DNA of 64,000 nucleotides from CAZEPJ01 sp964514105 (lineage in GTDB: Bacteria > Desulfobacterota > Desulfocorpusculales > Desulfocorpusculum), in assembly GCA_964514105.1 (NCBI GenBank), contig CAZEPJ010000003.1, forward strand, positions 62,001 to 126,000, read 5' to 3'. Each line of letters begins with the position of its first letter. Position 1 is the stretch's first letter. Under the pieces are notes generated by a model that saw nothing but the letters and a program-made list of their open reading frames with translations, did no database searches and was not told where the DNA came from. Of this stretch, positions 41,090 through 50,176 are shown in pieces. The position numbers and the translations under genes were made by a program.

Positions 41090-42234
41090 CTCAGGAGCTC
41101 CTTGGCGATGATCATCTTTTGGATCTCCGACGTGCCGCCGCCGATCTCCACCAGCTTGGCGTCCCGCAGGTACCGCTGGACCGGGTACTCCCGCATGTAG
41201 CCGTACCCGCCGAAGATCTGCACCGCGTCCAGGGCGGCCCGGGTGGCCATGATGGAGGCATAGTACTTGGCGATGGATGCCTCCTTGGTCATGCGCCTCC
41301 CGCGCTCCACCCACGGAAACAGGCCGTAGGTGTAGGTGCGTGTGATCTCCAGGCGGGTCGCCATCTCGGCCAGCATGTTCCGGACGAGCTGGTACTCGGC
41401 GATGGGCCTTCCGAACTGCTGCCGCGCCTTGGCATATCGCACCGATGCGTCCAGGCAGGCCTGGGCGATGCCGATGCTCGTATTGGCCCCCAGGATGCGC
41501 TCCAGGTCCAGGGTCTCGAACATGGTGGAGAACCCGTGCCCTTCCCGCCCCAGTACCTGGTCGTGCTCGACCCGCACGTCCTCCAGGAAGACCTGTCCCG
41601 TGGGGGAGCACCGCATGCCCAGCTTGCGCATGGGGGGGCCCGTGGAGAGGCCCTCCATGCCGCGCTCCAGGATGAACAGGGTTGCGCCCGAGACCCCCGC
41701 GGTCCCCTGTTCCCGCGAGACCACGATGAGGAATCGGGCCAGGGGCGCGTTGGTGATGAAGGTCTTGGAGCCGCTGAGAACGAAGGTCGCCCCGTCCCGC
41801 CGATGGCGGGTGCGTATGGACAGGGCGTCGGACCCGGCCTCAGGCTCGGTGAGACACCAGCAGCCCAAGGCCTCCCCGGAGACGACCGGCGGTATGTAGC
41901 GCCGCTTCTGATCCTCGGTGCCGTACTTGGCGATGAAGTAACAGAAGTTGTTGGTGCAGATGTTCACGGACATGCCGAAGCCGGCGGCCATGCGGCAGAG
42001 CTCCTCCTTGATGATCCCGTTGGTGAGGAGGTCCGCCCCGCCGCCCCCGTACTCCTCGGGGATGATCGAGCCGATGAAGCCCACCTCGCCGGCCTTGCGG
42101 TACACCTCCATGGGGAAGCGCTCCGCCTCATCGATCTCCTCGGCGATGGGGCCCAACTCGGCTTCCGCGAACCGGCGCGCCGATTCACGCACCATCCTGT
42201 GGGGCTCGGAAAGAAGAAGGTCCATTGGGTCCAT
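41086..42234 (-). CDS. Acyl-CoA dehydrogenase (isovaleryl-CoA dehydrogenase-like active site)
   Basis: A 382-aa FAD enzyme with the Trp-Cys-Leu-Thr-Glu-Pro-Glu-Ala-Gly-Ser-Asp flavin motif and the C-terminal Gly-Gly-Gly-Thr-Ser-Glu-Ile-Gln. At the usual catalytic Glu position there is Gly; instead, Leu-Asp-Leu-Glu-Arg-Ile carries a Glu at the place used by isovaleryl-CoA dehydrogenase. This suggests a branched or short-chain acyl-CoA substrate. The start may be ATG 42234 or 42225; no good ribosome site is visible. It overlaps the ligase gene by ATGA. Confidence 0.9.
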   Translation of the reverse strand: MDPMDLLLSEPHRMVRESARRFAEAELGPIAEEIDEAERFPMEVYRKAGEVGFIGSIIPEEYGGGGADLLTNGIIKEELCRMAAGFGMSVNICTNNFCYFIAKYGTEDQKRRYIPPVVSGEALGCWCLTEPEAGSDALSIRTRHRRDGATFVLSGSKTFITNAPLARFLIVVSREQGTAGVSGATLFILERGMEGLSTGPPMRKLGMRCSPTGQVFLEDVRVEHDQVLGREGHGFSTMFETLDLERILGANTSIGIAQACLDASVRYAKARQQFGRPIAEYQLVRNMLAEMATRLEITRTYTYGLFPWVERGRRMTKEASIAKYYASIMATRAALDAVQIFGGYGYMREYPVQRYLRDAKLVEIGGGTSEIQKMIIAKELLR

Positions 42235-42326
42235 CCATGATCGAATCAGGATCGCCTCTGCGGGATCGAGCCGCCGCCGTCGCGGGCCGGGGCAACCCGG
42301 TCCCGGGCGGCCCCCGGGCTTTTCCA

Positions 42327-43859
42327 TCAGGGCCTGCCGTAGCGCTCCCGCAGCTCCTTCTTGAGCAGCTTGCCCCCGAAGGTCCCCTTGGGCAGCGCCT
42401 CCACGAAGACCACGGAGGTGGGCTTCTTGTGGGGGGCCAGGTGCTCCCGGCACAGGGCCATGATCTCCTCGGCCGACACCGTCCCTCCCGCCCGACGGAC
42501 CACCACGGCCCGCACGCTCTCCCCCCATTTCTCGTGGGGCACCCCGATGACCGCCGCCTCCATCACATCCGGATGCCGCGAGATGATCTCCTCCACTTCC
42601 CGGGAGTAGACGTTGAGGCCACCGCTCTTGATCATGTCCTTGAGCCGGTCCACCACGTACAGGTAGCCCCGCTCGTCGTACCGCCCCATGTCTCCCGTGT
42701 GCAGCCATCCCCCCCGCAGGGCGGCGCGGGTCTCCCGGGGGTTGCGGAAATACCCCCGCATGACGGTGGGGCCGCGCACCTGGATCTCTCCCACATCCCC
42801 CGGACGCAGGGGCTCGTCGGTGTGGGGGTCCGCGATGCGCACCTCGGTGCACATGTACGGTCTGCCCACGCTGCTCCAATGGCAGGGGGTGTCCCACGGC
42901 TTCAGGACGGTCACGGCCGGAGAGGCCTCGGTGAGGGCGTACGAGCCGTACATGAGACCCCGGGGGAAGAGGAGGCCCTCGATCTCCCTGCGGAGATCGG
43001 GATCCAGCGGGTCATGGGTGTGGAGCCAGCGCTTCATGGAGGAGGTGTCGTACGGGCGGGCCCGCTGCACCTCCAGGAGCATGCGCCAGATGGTGCTGTT
43101 GCCCACGATGAACGTGGTGCGCTCCTTCTGCACCATGGCCAGATAGCGCTCGGCGTCGAACCCGCTGCTCCCCATGAACGTGCCCCCCGCATACATGAAG
43201 GCCAGGAACCGGCTCAGGGCCGCGGCGTGATACATCTGCATGGGATAATACGTGATGTCCTCGGGGGCGGGGCAGTGGTTCTCCGTGGTCACGCAGATGA
43301 TGTTCCACAGGAGGCTCCGGTGGGTGAGGACGGCCCCTTTGGGGGTCCCCGTGGTCCCCCCCGTGAACAGTATGAAGGCGGCGTCCCGCTCCCGCACGGC
43401 GGACCGGGGTTCCTGGGGGCTTCCCCCGGCCAGGAGTTCCGCCTCGTGCCGTGCGAACTCCGGCACATCCCCCCCGAAGCCCAGGGCCCCCTGGATCCAC
43501 GGGGCCCCCCGGAGGAGCGCCTCCGCCACGGCGGCATGGTCCGCATGAAACACCAACGCCCTGGGCCGCGTGAGCCGCACCTGGCGCTCCAGCTCGGCGA
43601 GGGTCCCGCGGCCGTCCAGGGCAACGGTGACCACGCCCAACTTGAGATGGGCCAGGTAGAACGTCATGAGCCCCAGGGCGTTGTGAGACAGCGTGGCCAC
43701 CCGGTCCCCCCTGCCGAGCCCCAGGGCGTCCAGGCCGTGGGCCAGTCGATTCACCCGCTCGTTGAGGGCCCGGTACGTCAGGCGGCCCGAATCGTCCACC
43801 ACGGCCGTCTTCTCCGGGTACTTGGCCGCGCTTCGGGCGAAGGCCCCTCCCAGGGTCAT
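42327..43859 (-). CDS. AMP-forming acyl-CoA ligase
   Basis: A second ANL ligase (510 aa): P-loop Phe-Thr-Gly-Gly-Thr-Thr-Gly-Thr-Pro-Lys-Gly, A5-like Tyr-Ala-Leu-Thr-Glu-Ala-Ser, hinge Asp-Arg-Leu-Lys-Asp-Met and the catalytic Lys region Gly-Gly-Lys-Leu-Leu-Lys. The substrate is unknown. ATG 43859 or TTG 43865 begins it; AGGAGG upstream lies within the end of the cleavage-enzyme gene, whose stop is at 43870. Having two ligases in one operon implies two acids, perhaps the substrate and a cleavage product. Confidence 0.9.
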   Translation of the reverse strand: MTLGGAFARSAAKYPEKTAVVDDSGRLTYRALNERVNRLAHGLDALGLGRGDRVATLSHNALGLMTFYLAHLKLGVVTVALDGRGTLAELERQVRLTRPRALVFHADHAAVAEALLRGAPWIQGALGFGGDVPEFARHEAELLAGGSPQEPRSAVRERDAAFILFTGGTTGTPKGAVLTHRSLLWNIICVTTENHCPAPEDITYYPMQMYHAAALSRFLAFMYAGGTFMGSSGFDAERYLAMVQKERTTFIVGNSTIWRMLLEVQRARPYDTSSMKRWLHTHDPLDPDLRREIEGLLFPRGLMYGSYALTEASPAVTVLKPWDTPCHWSSVGRPYMCTEVRIADPHTDEPLRPGDVGEIQVRGPTVMRGYFRNPRETRAALRGGWLHTGDMGRYDERGYLYVVDRLKDMIKSGGLNVYSREVEEIISRHPDVMEAAVIGVPHEKWGESVRAVVVRRAGGTVSAEEIMALCREHLAPHKKPTSVVFVEALPKGTFGGKLLKKELRERYGRP

Positions 43860-43869
43860 CTCCAAGGCG

Positions 43870-44721
43870 TCATCCTCCTGCCGCGGGCCGGGGCATGGGC
43901 AGGATCGAGCGGGCCTCATCCACGGTGGCCACCTCCATCCCCAGCTCGCGGATGATGCGCACGGCCTTTTCCACCAGCTCGGCGTTGCTGCGGGCCAGGA
44001 CCCCTTTGCTGAGATAGATGTTGTCCTCAAAGCCCACGCGAAGGTTGCCCCCCATGAGAATGCCCATGGTGCCCAGCATGAACTGGTGGCGCCCCACGCC
44101 GATGACCTGCCACGTGTCCCCTGCGGGGAGCGCCTCGACCAGGGCCAGGAGGTTCTTGGGCGTTGCGGGGATGCCTCCCACCACCCCCATGACGAAGCTG
44201 TTGTGGTACGGGGGGGGGGCGAGGCCGGGCTTTCGCACCCAGACCTCCACGTTCTGGATCATGGACAGATCGTATATCTCGAACTCCGGCATGACGCCCA
44301 GCTCGGTCATGCGCCGGGCGTACATCTCCAGGACCTCGGGGGGGTTGGGAAATACCTTGCGCCCGAAGTTCATGGAGCCCGAGTTGAGCGAGGCGGAGTC
44401 CGGGCGCAGCTCTTCCACGGGGCGTAGCCGGTCCTCGTAGCTCAACCCCAGGCTCGTGGCGCCCCCGCCGGTGGTGATCTGGGTGATGATGGGGCAGCGG
44501 GATCGGATCCCGTCGAGATACGCCCGGAATACCTCCAGGGTGGCCGTGGGCCGCCCCGTCTCCGGATCCCTGGCGTGGAGGTGGACCACGGCGGCCCCGG
44601 CATCGTACGACCGGAGCGTCTCCTCCACGACCTCCCGGGCGCTCACTGGCAGGTACGGGGTGTCGGCCCGGGTGGGGACGCTCCCCGTGGGCGCGACGGT
44701 GATGATGACCTTGCGGCTCAT
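43870..44721 (-). CDS. Beta-keto acid cleavage enzyme (BKACE/Kce family)
   Basis: A 283-aa TIM-barrel zinc enzyme like 3-keto-5-aminohexanoate cleavage enzyme: Ile-Thr-Val-Ala-Pro-Thr-Gly at the first strand, zinc ligands in Val-Val-His-Leu-His-Ala-Arg-Asp-Pro, and Glu-Phe-Glu-Ile-Tyr-Asp further on. BKACEs react a beta-keto acid with acetyl-CoA to give acetoacetate and a new acyl-CoA, without ATP. GGAGGAAG lies before the start. It follows the TRAP permease, so the imported acid or its product is probably a beta-keto acid. Confidence 0.9.
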   Translation of the reverse strand: MSRKVIITVAPTGSVPTRADTPYLPVSAREVVEETLRSYDAGAAVVHLHARDPETGRPTATLEVFRAYLDGIRSRCPIITQITTGGGATSLGLSYEDRLRPVEELRPDSASLNSGSMNFGRKVFPNPPEVLEMYARRMTELGVMPEFEIYDLSMIQNVEVWVRKPGLAPPPYHNSFVMGVVGGIPATPKNLLALVEALPAGDTWQVIGVGRHQFMLGTMGILMGGNLRVGFEDNIYLSKGVLARSNAELVEKAVRIIRELGMEVATVDEARSILPMPRPAAGG

Positions 44722-44800
44722 GACGTCACTTCCTCCTTGCCCCCATGGACTGTCACGGGAGACCCGTGATGAATCTGCCAAGCCATCCGTTCCGCGCCCC

Positions 44801-46111
44801 TCACGTTCCGATCATCTTCTGGGGCAGGTACAGCACCAACTGGGGAAACACGATGCAGAGGATCAGGCACAGGCCCTGGAGCACCACGAAGGGGATGATG
44901 GAGCGGTAGATGTCGTCCATGGTGATCTCCTTGGGCACCACGCCCTTCATGATGAAGAGATTGAACCCGAAGGGCGGGGTCAGATAGGCCATCTCCATGT
45001 TGACGGTGAACAGCACCCCGAACCAGACCGGGTCGAAGCCCAGGGTCGTCACGATGGGAACGAAGACGGGGGTGGTGAGCATGATGATCCCCGCCGGGTC
45101 CAGGAACATGCCCAGGAGGAAATAGCTCCCCTGCATGCCCGCCAGGATGACCCACCTGGACACCGGGAGCCTGGCAATGGCCTCCTTGATCACGTCCGAG
45201 AAGCCCACATACGCCAGCAGGTGGGTGAAGCAGACGGCCCCGATCATGATCCAGAGGACCATGGCCGTCAGGCTCGTGGTGGAGGCCAGCGCCTGCCGGA
45301 ACTTCTTCCATGTCAGGCCCCGGTACACCAGGGCGCAGATCAGGGCGCCGAAGGCGCCGATCCCTGCGGCCTCGGTGGGGGTGGCCACCCCCGTGTAGAT
45401 GACCCCCAGCACCACCAGGATGAGGATCGTGGGGAGGACGAGCCCCTTGAGGGTGATGAGCTTCTCCTTCCATGAATAGCGCTCCTGGATGGGGGGGCCC
45501 AGGCCGGGGTCGATGAGGCAGCGGACGAAGATGTACAGGCAGAAGATGAGCGCCAGCAGGATGCCGGGGATCATCCCGCCCATGAAGAGCTGCCCGATGG
45601 ACACCTCGGCCATGGAGCCGTAGATGATCATGATCACGCTGGGCGGGATGAGGATCCCCAGGGCCCCCCCCGCCGAGATCGTCCCCACCGCGATCTCCTT
45701 CTGGTATCCCCGCTTGAGCATGGAGGGAAGGGCGATGAGTCCCATGCTCACGGTGGCCACGGAACTGATCCCGGCCATGGCGGCGAAGATGGCGCAGATG
45801 ATCACCGTCCCGATGGCCAGGCCCCCGCGCAATGCGCCCATCCAGCGATACACGCCTTCGTAAAGCTGTTCGGCCAGCCCCGAGTGCTGCAGCAGGTTGG
45901 ACATGAGCACGAAAAGGGGCACGGCGATGATGATGTAATTGGTCACCTCTGCGTACGCGGTCTTGGGGATCATGTACAGGCCCGCGGGGCCCCACGTGAG
46001 GAGGGTCCCGCCGATGGCGACCCCCGCCAGGGCAAAGGCGATGGGGACCCCCAGGATGAGCAGGAGGCTCATGACGCCGAACGCCAGGAGGCTCAGGGTC
46101 CACGTGTCCAT
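44801..46111 (-). CDS. dctM: TRAP transporter large permease (DctM)
   Basis: A 436-aa integral membrane protein with about twelve hydrophobic segments. The Gly-Val-Pro-Ile-Ala-Phe-Ala-Leu-Ala start, Ile-Leu-Ile-Pro-Pro-Ser-Val-Ile-Met and the C-terminal Thr-Pro-Pro-Phe-Gly-Phe-Asn are DctM signatures. It couples Na+ entry to import of a ligand delivered by DctP. It follows dctQ after 19 bases. Confidence 0.93.
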   Translation of the reverse strand: MDTWTLSLLAFGVMSLLLILGVPIAFALAGVAIGGTLLTWGPAGLYMIPKTAYAEVTNYIIIAVPLFVLMSNLLQHSGLAEQLYEGVYRWMGALRGGLAIGTVIICAIFAAMAGISSVATVSMGLIALPSMLKRGYQKEIAVGTISAGGALGILIPPSVIMIIYGSMAEVSIGQLFMGGMIPGILLALIFCLYIFVRCLIDPGLGPPIQERYSWKEKLITLKGLVLPTILILVVLGVIYTGVATPTEAAGIGAFGALICALVYRGLTWKKFRQALASTTSLTAMVLWIMIGAVCFTHLLAYVGFSDVIKEAIARLPVSRWVILAGMQGSYFLLGMFLDPAGIIMLTTPVFVPIVTTLGFDPVWFGVLFTVNMEMAYLTPPFGFNLFIMKGVVPKEITMDDIYRSIIPFVVLQGLCLILCIVFPQLVLYLPQKMIGT

Positions 46112-46130
46112 GGCGCGCCTCCCCCTTGGG

Positions 46131-46664
46131 TCAGTGGCCCGCCGGCCGGGGCCCGATTTGCGCGGCTCGACCCCTCAGGAACAGGACGTTCTCCATGAGC
46201 TTGGCCAGCCCCTGGAGCCCCAGCAGGATCCCCCCCAGCGGCACCAGGGCCATGGAGGGAAACAGGGGAAACTCCAGAAGGGTCATGGACCGCTTTCCCT
46301 TGCGGAGGGCGTCCAGGGCGAACTCGGTCCCGTGCCACACCAGGATGGTGCAAAGGACCAGCAGGACGGCCACCGTGAGGATCTCCACCCCGGCCTGGGC
46401 CCTGGGGGGGAATCGCCGGTGCAGGATGTCCACCCGAACGTGCCGGTCATCCAGGAGGGCATATCCCCCGGCCAGCAGGGCCAGTGCGGCCAGAAGGTAC
46501 TGGTTCGCCTCCATGGCCCAGGTGGTGGGAGAACGCAGCACGTACCGGCAAAGGACCTCCCAGACCACGATCAGCGTGATCACCATGTTCAGATAGCTCA
46601 CCCATTCGCCCACCCTCCGGTTGAGGGCAAAGATCCATGATGCCGCCCGCGCCCATGAGGACAT
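46131..46664 (-). CDS. dctQ: TRAP transporter small permease (DctQ)
   Basis: A 177-aa four-segment membrane protein. The Val-Val-Trp-Glu-Val-Leu-Cys-Arg-Tyr-Val and Asp-Asp-Arg-His-Val-Arg-Val-Asp-Ile stretches are typical of DctQ. The start at 46664 is backed by a GGGGAGGGG site. It lies between dctP and dctM, the usual order. Confidence 0.9.
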   Translation of the reverse strand: MSSWARAASWIFALNRRVGEWVSYLNMVITLIVVWEVLCRYVLRSPTTWAMEANQYLLAALALLAGGYALLDDRHVRVDILHRRFPPRAQAGVEILTVAVLLVLCTILVWHGTEFALDALRKGKRSMTLLEFPLFPSMALVPLGGILLGLQGLAKLMENVLFLRGRAAQIGPRPAGH

Positions 46665-46677
46665 GGCCCCTCCCCGC

Positions 46678-47682
46678 TCATTTTCCCCTGTAGAACTGGT
46701 CCAGGATGTCCAGAAGGGCCTTGGCCCCCGGGCTTCCATCGGCCACCTTGTCGTACAGGGGCCGACACAGGGCCCGGATCTTCTTGACCTCCTCATCCGG
46801 GAGGGTCATGACCTTCACGTTGTTGGCCCTGGAGAAATCCACCCCCTCCTGATCCCAGGCAGCGCTCTTCTCCGCGCTCAGCTTGAAGATCTCCAGGCCG
46901 GCCCGCTCCAGGGCCTCCCGGGCCTTGGGCGACAGCTTCTGCCAGGCCTTCTGATTGAACCACAGGACGGTGATGGCGGGGGTGTGAAACCCTGGGAGGA
47001 TGATGTGATCCACCACCTCGTTGAGCTTGTACGTGTGGATCGTGTAGTACGGAAAGATGGTGCCGTCCAGCGTCCCCATCTTGAGGGCTGTGTACTGCTC
47101 GGCACCCACGATGGCGGTGGGGGCGGCGCCCAGGGCCTGGGCCAGGCTGGCGTCCATGCCCGTGGCCCTGAGCTTCTTGCCCTTGAAGTCGTCGAGCTTG
47201 GCCACGGGAAACTTGGTCATGGCACCCATGGAGGCCACGCAGATGGGGTAGAGGTAGTAGGCGTCGTGTTTGGCCGAGAACTCCCGCATCTTCTGGAGAA
47301 AGCCGTGCTTGGTGTAGATCTCCACCACGTCCTGGGGGGTCCGCCAGTTGTACGGGAGCCACTCCACCTTGGACTCGGTCAGGGTCCCTGCGTAGTACAG
47401 GCCGGTGGAATACAGCCCGTCGATCATCCCCTTTCCAAGGGCGTCGAATCCGTCCTCCACGCTCACCAACTGCCCGGGCCAGAAGAGCTTGAGCTCCACC
47501 TCCCCGTCCGAATACGCCTTGGCCTTTTCCGCAAGAAGTTTGAGGAGCTCCGGTCCATAGCTCTTCTCGATATATGCGGACTGGACCTTGAGGACCGTGG
47601 CCGACCAGGCCGCGCCCGCCCACAGGGCGAGGGCCAGGCCGCAGATGACGGCGGCGGTTCCTGCGAGACAACGGCTCTTCAT
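46678..47682 (-). CDS. dctP: TRAP transporter substrate-binding protein (DctP)
   Basis: A 334-aa periplasmic receptor with signal peptide (cleavage near Ala-Trp-Ser-Ala). The family features Leu-Lys-Leu-Phe-Trp-Pro-Gly-Gln-Leu, the Arg of Leu-Arg-Ala-Thr-Gly-Met that binds the carboxylate, and Leu-Asp-Gly-Thr-Ile are visible. The ligand is a carboxylate not defined here. AAAGGAGG precedes ATG 47682. A strong GC hairpin lies upstream, between it and the regulator gene. Confidence 0.92.
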   Translation of the reverse strand: MKSRCLAGTAAVICGLALALWAGAAWSATVLKVQSAYIEKSYGPELLKLLAEKAKAYSDGEVELKLFWPGQLVSVEDGFDALGKGMIDGLYSTGLYYAGTLTESKVEWLPYNWRTPQDVVEIYTKHGFLQKMREFSAKHDAYYLYPICVASMGAMTKFPVAKLDDFKGKKLRATGMDASLAQALGAAPTAIVGAEQYTALKMGTLDGTIFPYYTIHTYKLNEVVDHIILPGFHTPAITVLWFNQKAWQKLSPKAREALERAGLEIFKLSAEKSAAWDQEGVDFSRANNVKVMTLPDEEVKKIRALCRPLYDKVADGSPGAKALLDILDQFYRGK

Positions 47683-47736
47683 GGCGACCTCCTTTGGATT
47701 GGTCGGTGGTTCATTGTTCGCGCCCCGCGGCCCATG

Positions 47737-47751
47737 GGGCCCCCGGGGCCC
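47737..47751 (-). repeat. GC hairpin between regulator and dctP
   Basis: GGGCCCC (47737-47743) pairs with GGGGCCC (47745-47751) over one base, inside the 148-base gap upstream of dctP. The one-base centre cannot form a normal loop without opening inner pairs. It may protect the dctP mRNA end or cause pausing. Confidence 0.35.
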
Positions 47752-47830
47752 GGTCTCCCCAAACCCCTCTTTCCCAACTCCTCCGTCCGCCCCCACCAGC
47801 GGGTCCTGGGAGGCGGCAAAATGCGCCGGC

Positions 47831-48412
47831 CTAAGAGAACCAGGGTGGCGTGTTGACCATGATGAGCACCGCCGGCTTGGCGCTCGGATTCCTCCAGTGG
47901 TGGGGAATGGCGGCCTTGAAATGAAGGACATCGCCCTGGTTGAGCACGTGCCGCTTTCCGCCGATGGTGAACTCCACCCGCCCCCTGCGGCAGTACACCA
48001 ACTCTTCGCCCGAGTGGGACAGGGGGCCTCCCACCACCTCCCCTCCCGCCTCGATGCGCAGGACGTAGGCCTCCAGGAGCCCGTCCTTGAGAGGGGTGGC
48101 GATGCTCTCGATGATGGCGCCGATTTCCGGATTGGAGGAGCGCTTCCGGTCCCGCCGGCGGATGAGCCGCACCTCGGGCAGCTCCTCGCCCTCCTCCAGG
48201 AAGAAGTTGAGGGAGCGGTTGAGGCCCCGGGTGATCTTCATGAGCACGAGGATGGACGGCACCATCCGCCCGCTCTCGATCTTCTGGACCGTGCTCGGGG
48301 CGACCCCGGCGAGCTGCCCGAACTCCTTGAGGGAGAGTCCGGATGCCTGGCGGATCCCCCGGATCCTCTCGCCCAGCTTGGAGACGATCCTCTCGGGCCG
48401 GTCCCGGTTCAT
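47831..48412 (-). CDS. XRE-family regulator with C-terminal cupin domain
   Basis: A 193-aa protein: HTH at residues 12-66 (Leu-Ser-Leu-Lys-Glu-Phe-Gly-Gln-Leu-Ala-Gly-Val-Ala-Pro-Ser-Thr-Val-Gln-Lys-Ile-Glu) and a C-terminal small beta barrel (His-Ser-Gly-Glu-Glu-Leu-Val-Tyr-Cys ... Gly-Asp-Val-Leu-His-Phe ... Pro-His-His-Trp) that probably binds a small effector. Such regulators control catabolic operons by sensing the substrate. It lies between the acyl-CoA dehydrogenase and dctP on the same strand, so it may be an autoregulator of the operon. Confidence 0.92.
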   Translation of the reverse strand: MNRDRPERIVSKLGERIRGIRQASGLSLKEFGQLAGVAPSTVQKIESGRMVPSILVLMKITRGLNRSLNFFLEEGEELPEVRLIRRRDRKRSSNPEIGAIIESIATPLKDGLLEAYVLRIEAGGEVVGGPLSHSGEELVYCRRGRVEFTIGGKRHVLNQGDVLHFKAAIPHHWRNPSAKPAVLIMVNTPPWFS

Positions 48413-48419
48413 GCCCCCC

Positions 48420-49562
48420 TCAGAAGCCCAGCTCCTGGGCGATGATCATGTGGTGGATCTCAGAGGTCCCCTCGGTCACCGTGAAGAGCCTTCCGTCGCG
48501 CCAGAAGCGCTCGACGGGATACTCCACGGTGTAACCGTACCCCCCGTGGATCTGCATGGCGTGAGCCAGGATCTCCTGGAGGGTCTCCGAACAGAAGAGC
48601 TTGACCATGGACGCCTCCTTCATGGTCCGTCTCCCCTGGTCCATGAGGTGCGCCGCGCGATGGGTGTACGCACGCATGATGTCGATCTTCATGGCCATCT
48701 GAGCCAGCTTGAATCGGTTGACCTGGAACTCCACGATGGGGCGGCCGAACTGGACCCGCTGCCGGGCGTACCGGAGACCGGCCTCGTACGCGGCCTGGGC
48801 CACCCCGGTGCACCGGGCCCCGTACGTCACCCGCCCCGACATGAGGGTGTCGCGGAGGTACTGAAACCCCTTGCCGTCCTCGGGGCCGATCCGCTGGGCG
48901 GCCGGAACCCGGCATTCGTCGAAGACCAGCTCTCCGGTCTCCGTCGACCGGTTGCCCACCTTCTCCAGCTTGCGTGCCACGTGGAAGCCCGGGGTCCCCT
49001 TCTCCACCACGAAGAGGCTGATCCCTCCGGCCTTGCGGGAGGGATCCACCGTGGCGGCCACAACGGCGAAGTCGCAGATGGGACCGTTGGTGATGAAGGT
49101 CTTGGTGCCCCGCAGGACGTAGTGGTCCCCGCCCGGGACGGCCCTGGTCCTGATGTTGGCCGCATCGGAGCCGACGTCGGGCTCCGTGAGGGCGAAGGCC
49201 CCGATCTTCTCCCCCCGGATGGCGGGAAGCAGGAACCGCTCCTTGAGCTCCTGGGAGCCGAAGCGGTAAATGGGCTCCGTGGCCAGCCCCCCCTGGACCA
49301 TGATGCCCCCTGCGATGCCGGCGCAGACCCGGCAGAGCTCCTCCACCAGGATGCACTCCGTGACCTTGTCCGCGCCCCCGCCCCCGAGCTCCGCCGGGTA
49401 CCGGACGCACAGAAAACCCAACTCCCCCATCCGGGGAAAGAGCTGGACGGGGAACCTCTCCTCCCGCTCGGCCTCCGCCACCAGGGGCGCCACCTCCCGC
49501 TCCACGAAGCTGCGGATGGCATCCCGGAAGATCCGCTGCTCCTCGGTCAGCTCTTGATCCAT
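48420..49562 (-). CDS. Acyl-CoA dehydrogenase
   Basis: A 380-aa enzyme with Phe-Ala-Leu-Thr-Glu-Pro-Asp-Val-Gly-Ser-Asp and the C-terminal Thr-Glu-Gly-Thr-Ser-Glu-Ile, which holds the normal catalytic Glu, unlike the other dehydrogenase of this operon. It oxidises an acyl-CoA to the 2-enoyl-CoA and passes electrons to ETF. It is the first gene after the promoter near 49670 and is followed by the regulator after eight bases. Confidence 0.92.
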   Translation of the reverse strand: MDQELTEEQRIFRDAIRSFVEREVAPLVAEAEREERFPVQLFPRMGELGFLCVRYPAELGGGGADKVTECILVEELCRVCAGIAGGIMVQGGLATEPIYRFGSQELKERFLLPAIRGEKIGAFALTEPDVGSDAANIRTRAVPGGDHYVLRGTKTFITNGPICDFAVVAATVDPSRKAGGISLFVVEKGTPGFHVARKLEKVGNRSTETGELVFDECRVPAAQRIGPEDGKGFQYLRDTLMSGRVTYGARCTGVAQAAYEAGLRYARQRVQFGRPIVEFQVNRFKLAQMAMKIDIMRAYTHRAAHLMDQGRRTMKEASMVKLFCSETLQEILAHAMQIHGGYGYTVEYPVERFWRDGRLFTVTEGTSEIHHMIIAQELGF

Positions 49563-49664
49563 GCCCCGCTGCCGCCTCCTTTTGTCCAGGGCCGTCCCTC
49601 CGGCCCCGCTCCTTCCCGCCGGGGCCCGATGCACAGACATGAAAGGGGAGAGATTCCGACCGGA

Positions 49665-49693
49665 AACATAGATAGATGATTGGAAAATGTCAA
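49665..49693 (-). promoter_or_regulatory. Sigma-70-type promoter for the acyl-CoA dehydrogenase/TRAP operon
   Basis: On the - strand TTGACA (49693-49688) and TATGTT (49670-49665) are exactly 17 bases apart. Transcription would begin near 49658, about 95 bases before the first gene. This is one of the best promoters in the window. Confidence 0.65.
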
Positions 49694-49893
49694 GGAAAAA
49701 ACACACCCCCCAGGCGCCCACCCGCCGGTGGCCGCCCTGGGGGGATGGGATCCGTGTGGAACGAACTTGCAGGGACCCCGGGGGGAGTCTTACGATCTCG
49801 TGCGCGGCCAGGCTCGGCAGGCCGCTTTCGGGGCGCCGCTTTCCGAGGCTTGGGCGGTGGCCGTGGTGGCGGGGCTTCGTGTCCCTGGTCCTC

Positions 49894-50037
49894 TCACTTC
49901 GGTTCGGGCTGGGGTCGCGAAGAACACTTGGACAAGGACCTCAGCGGGCGAAGGAGGGGCAGCCAGCACAGGAGCAGCGAGAGGATCATCATCCAGACGG
50001 CCGGTCCCAGGACCCGCTTCTGAGTCGGATGGCTCAT
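49894..50037 (-). CDS. Small single-span membrane protein
   Basis: A 47-aa frame from ATG 50037, preceded by a GGAGGAGGGG site. It has a basic N-terminus and one hydrophobic segment (Val-Leu-Gly-Pro-Ala-Val-Trp-Met-Met-Ile-Leu-Ser-Leu-Leu-Leu-Cys-Trp), followed by a basic, less protein-like tail. It lies after the mutase small subunit on the same strand. The tail may be the result of a frameshift. The function is not recognised; the call rests on ribosome site and hydrophobic pattern. Confidence 0.45.
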   Translation of the reverse strand: MSHPTQKRVLGPAVWMMILSLLLCWLPLLRPLRSLSKCSSRPQPEPK

Positions 50038-50176
50038 GGAGGCCCCTCCTCCGTTGAATGCGCCCAGATGGCCCACGGAGAACCACCCTCCCCCGGCGAG
50101 GCGAGGGACCTTCCATGGCTCGCCCCAGACCCCTGGCCACCGCGCTTGAGAAGACCTCCCGCAGGCCCGCTGATCT

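Noticed and set aside
42225..43955. Open frame of 576 codons on the + strand
   Set aside because: Antisense to a clear acyl-CoA ligase; composition is low-complexity and no motif is seen.
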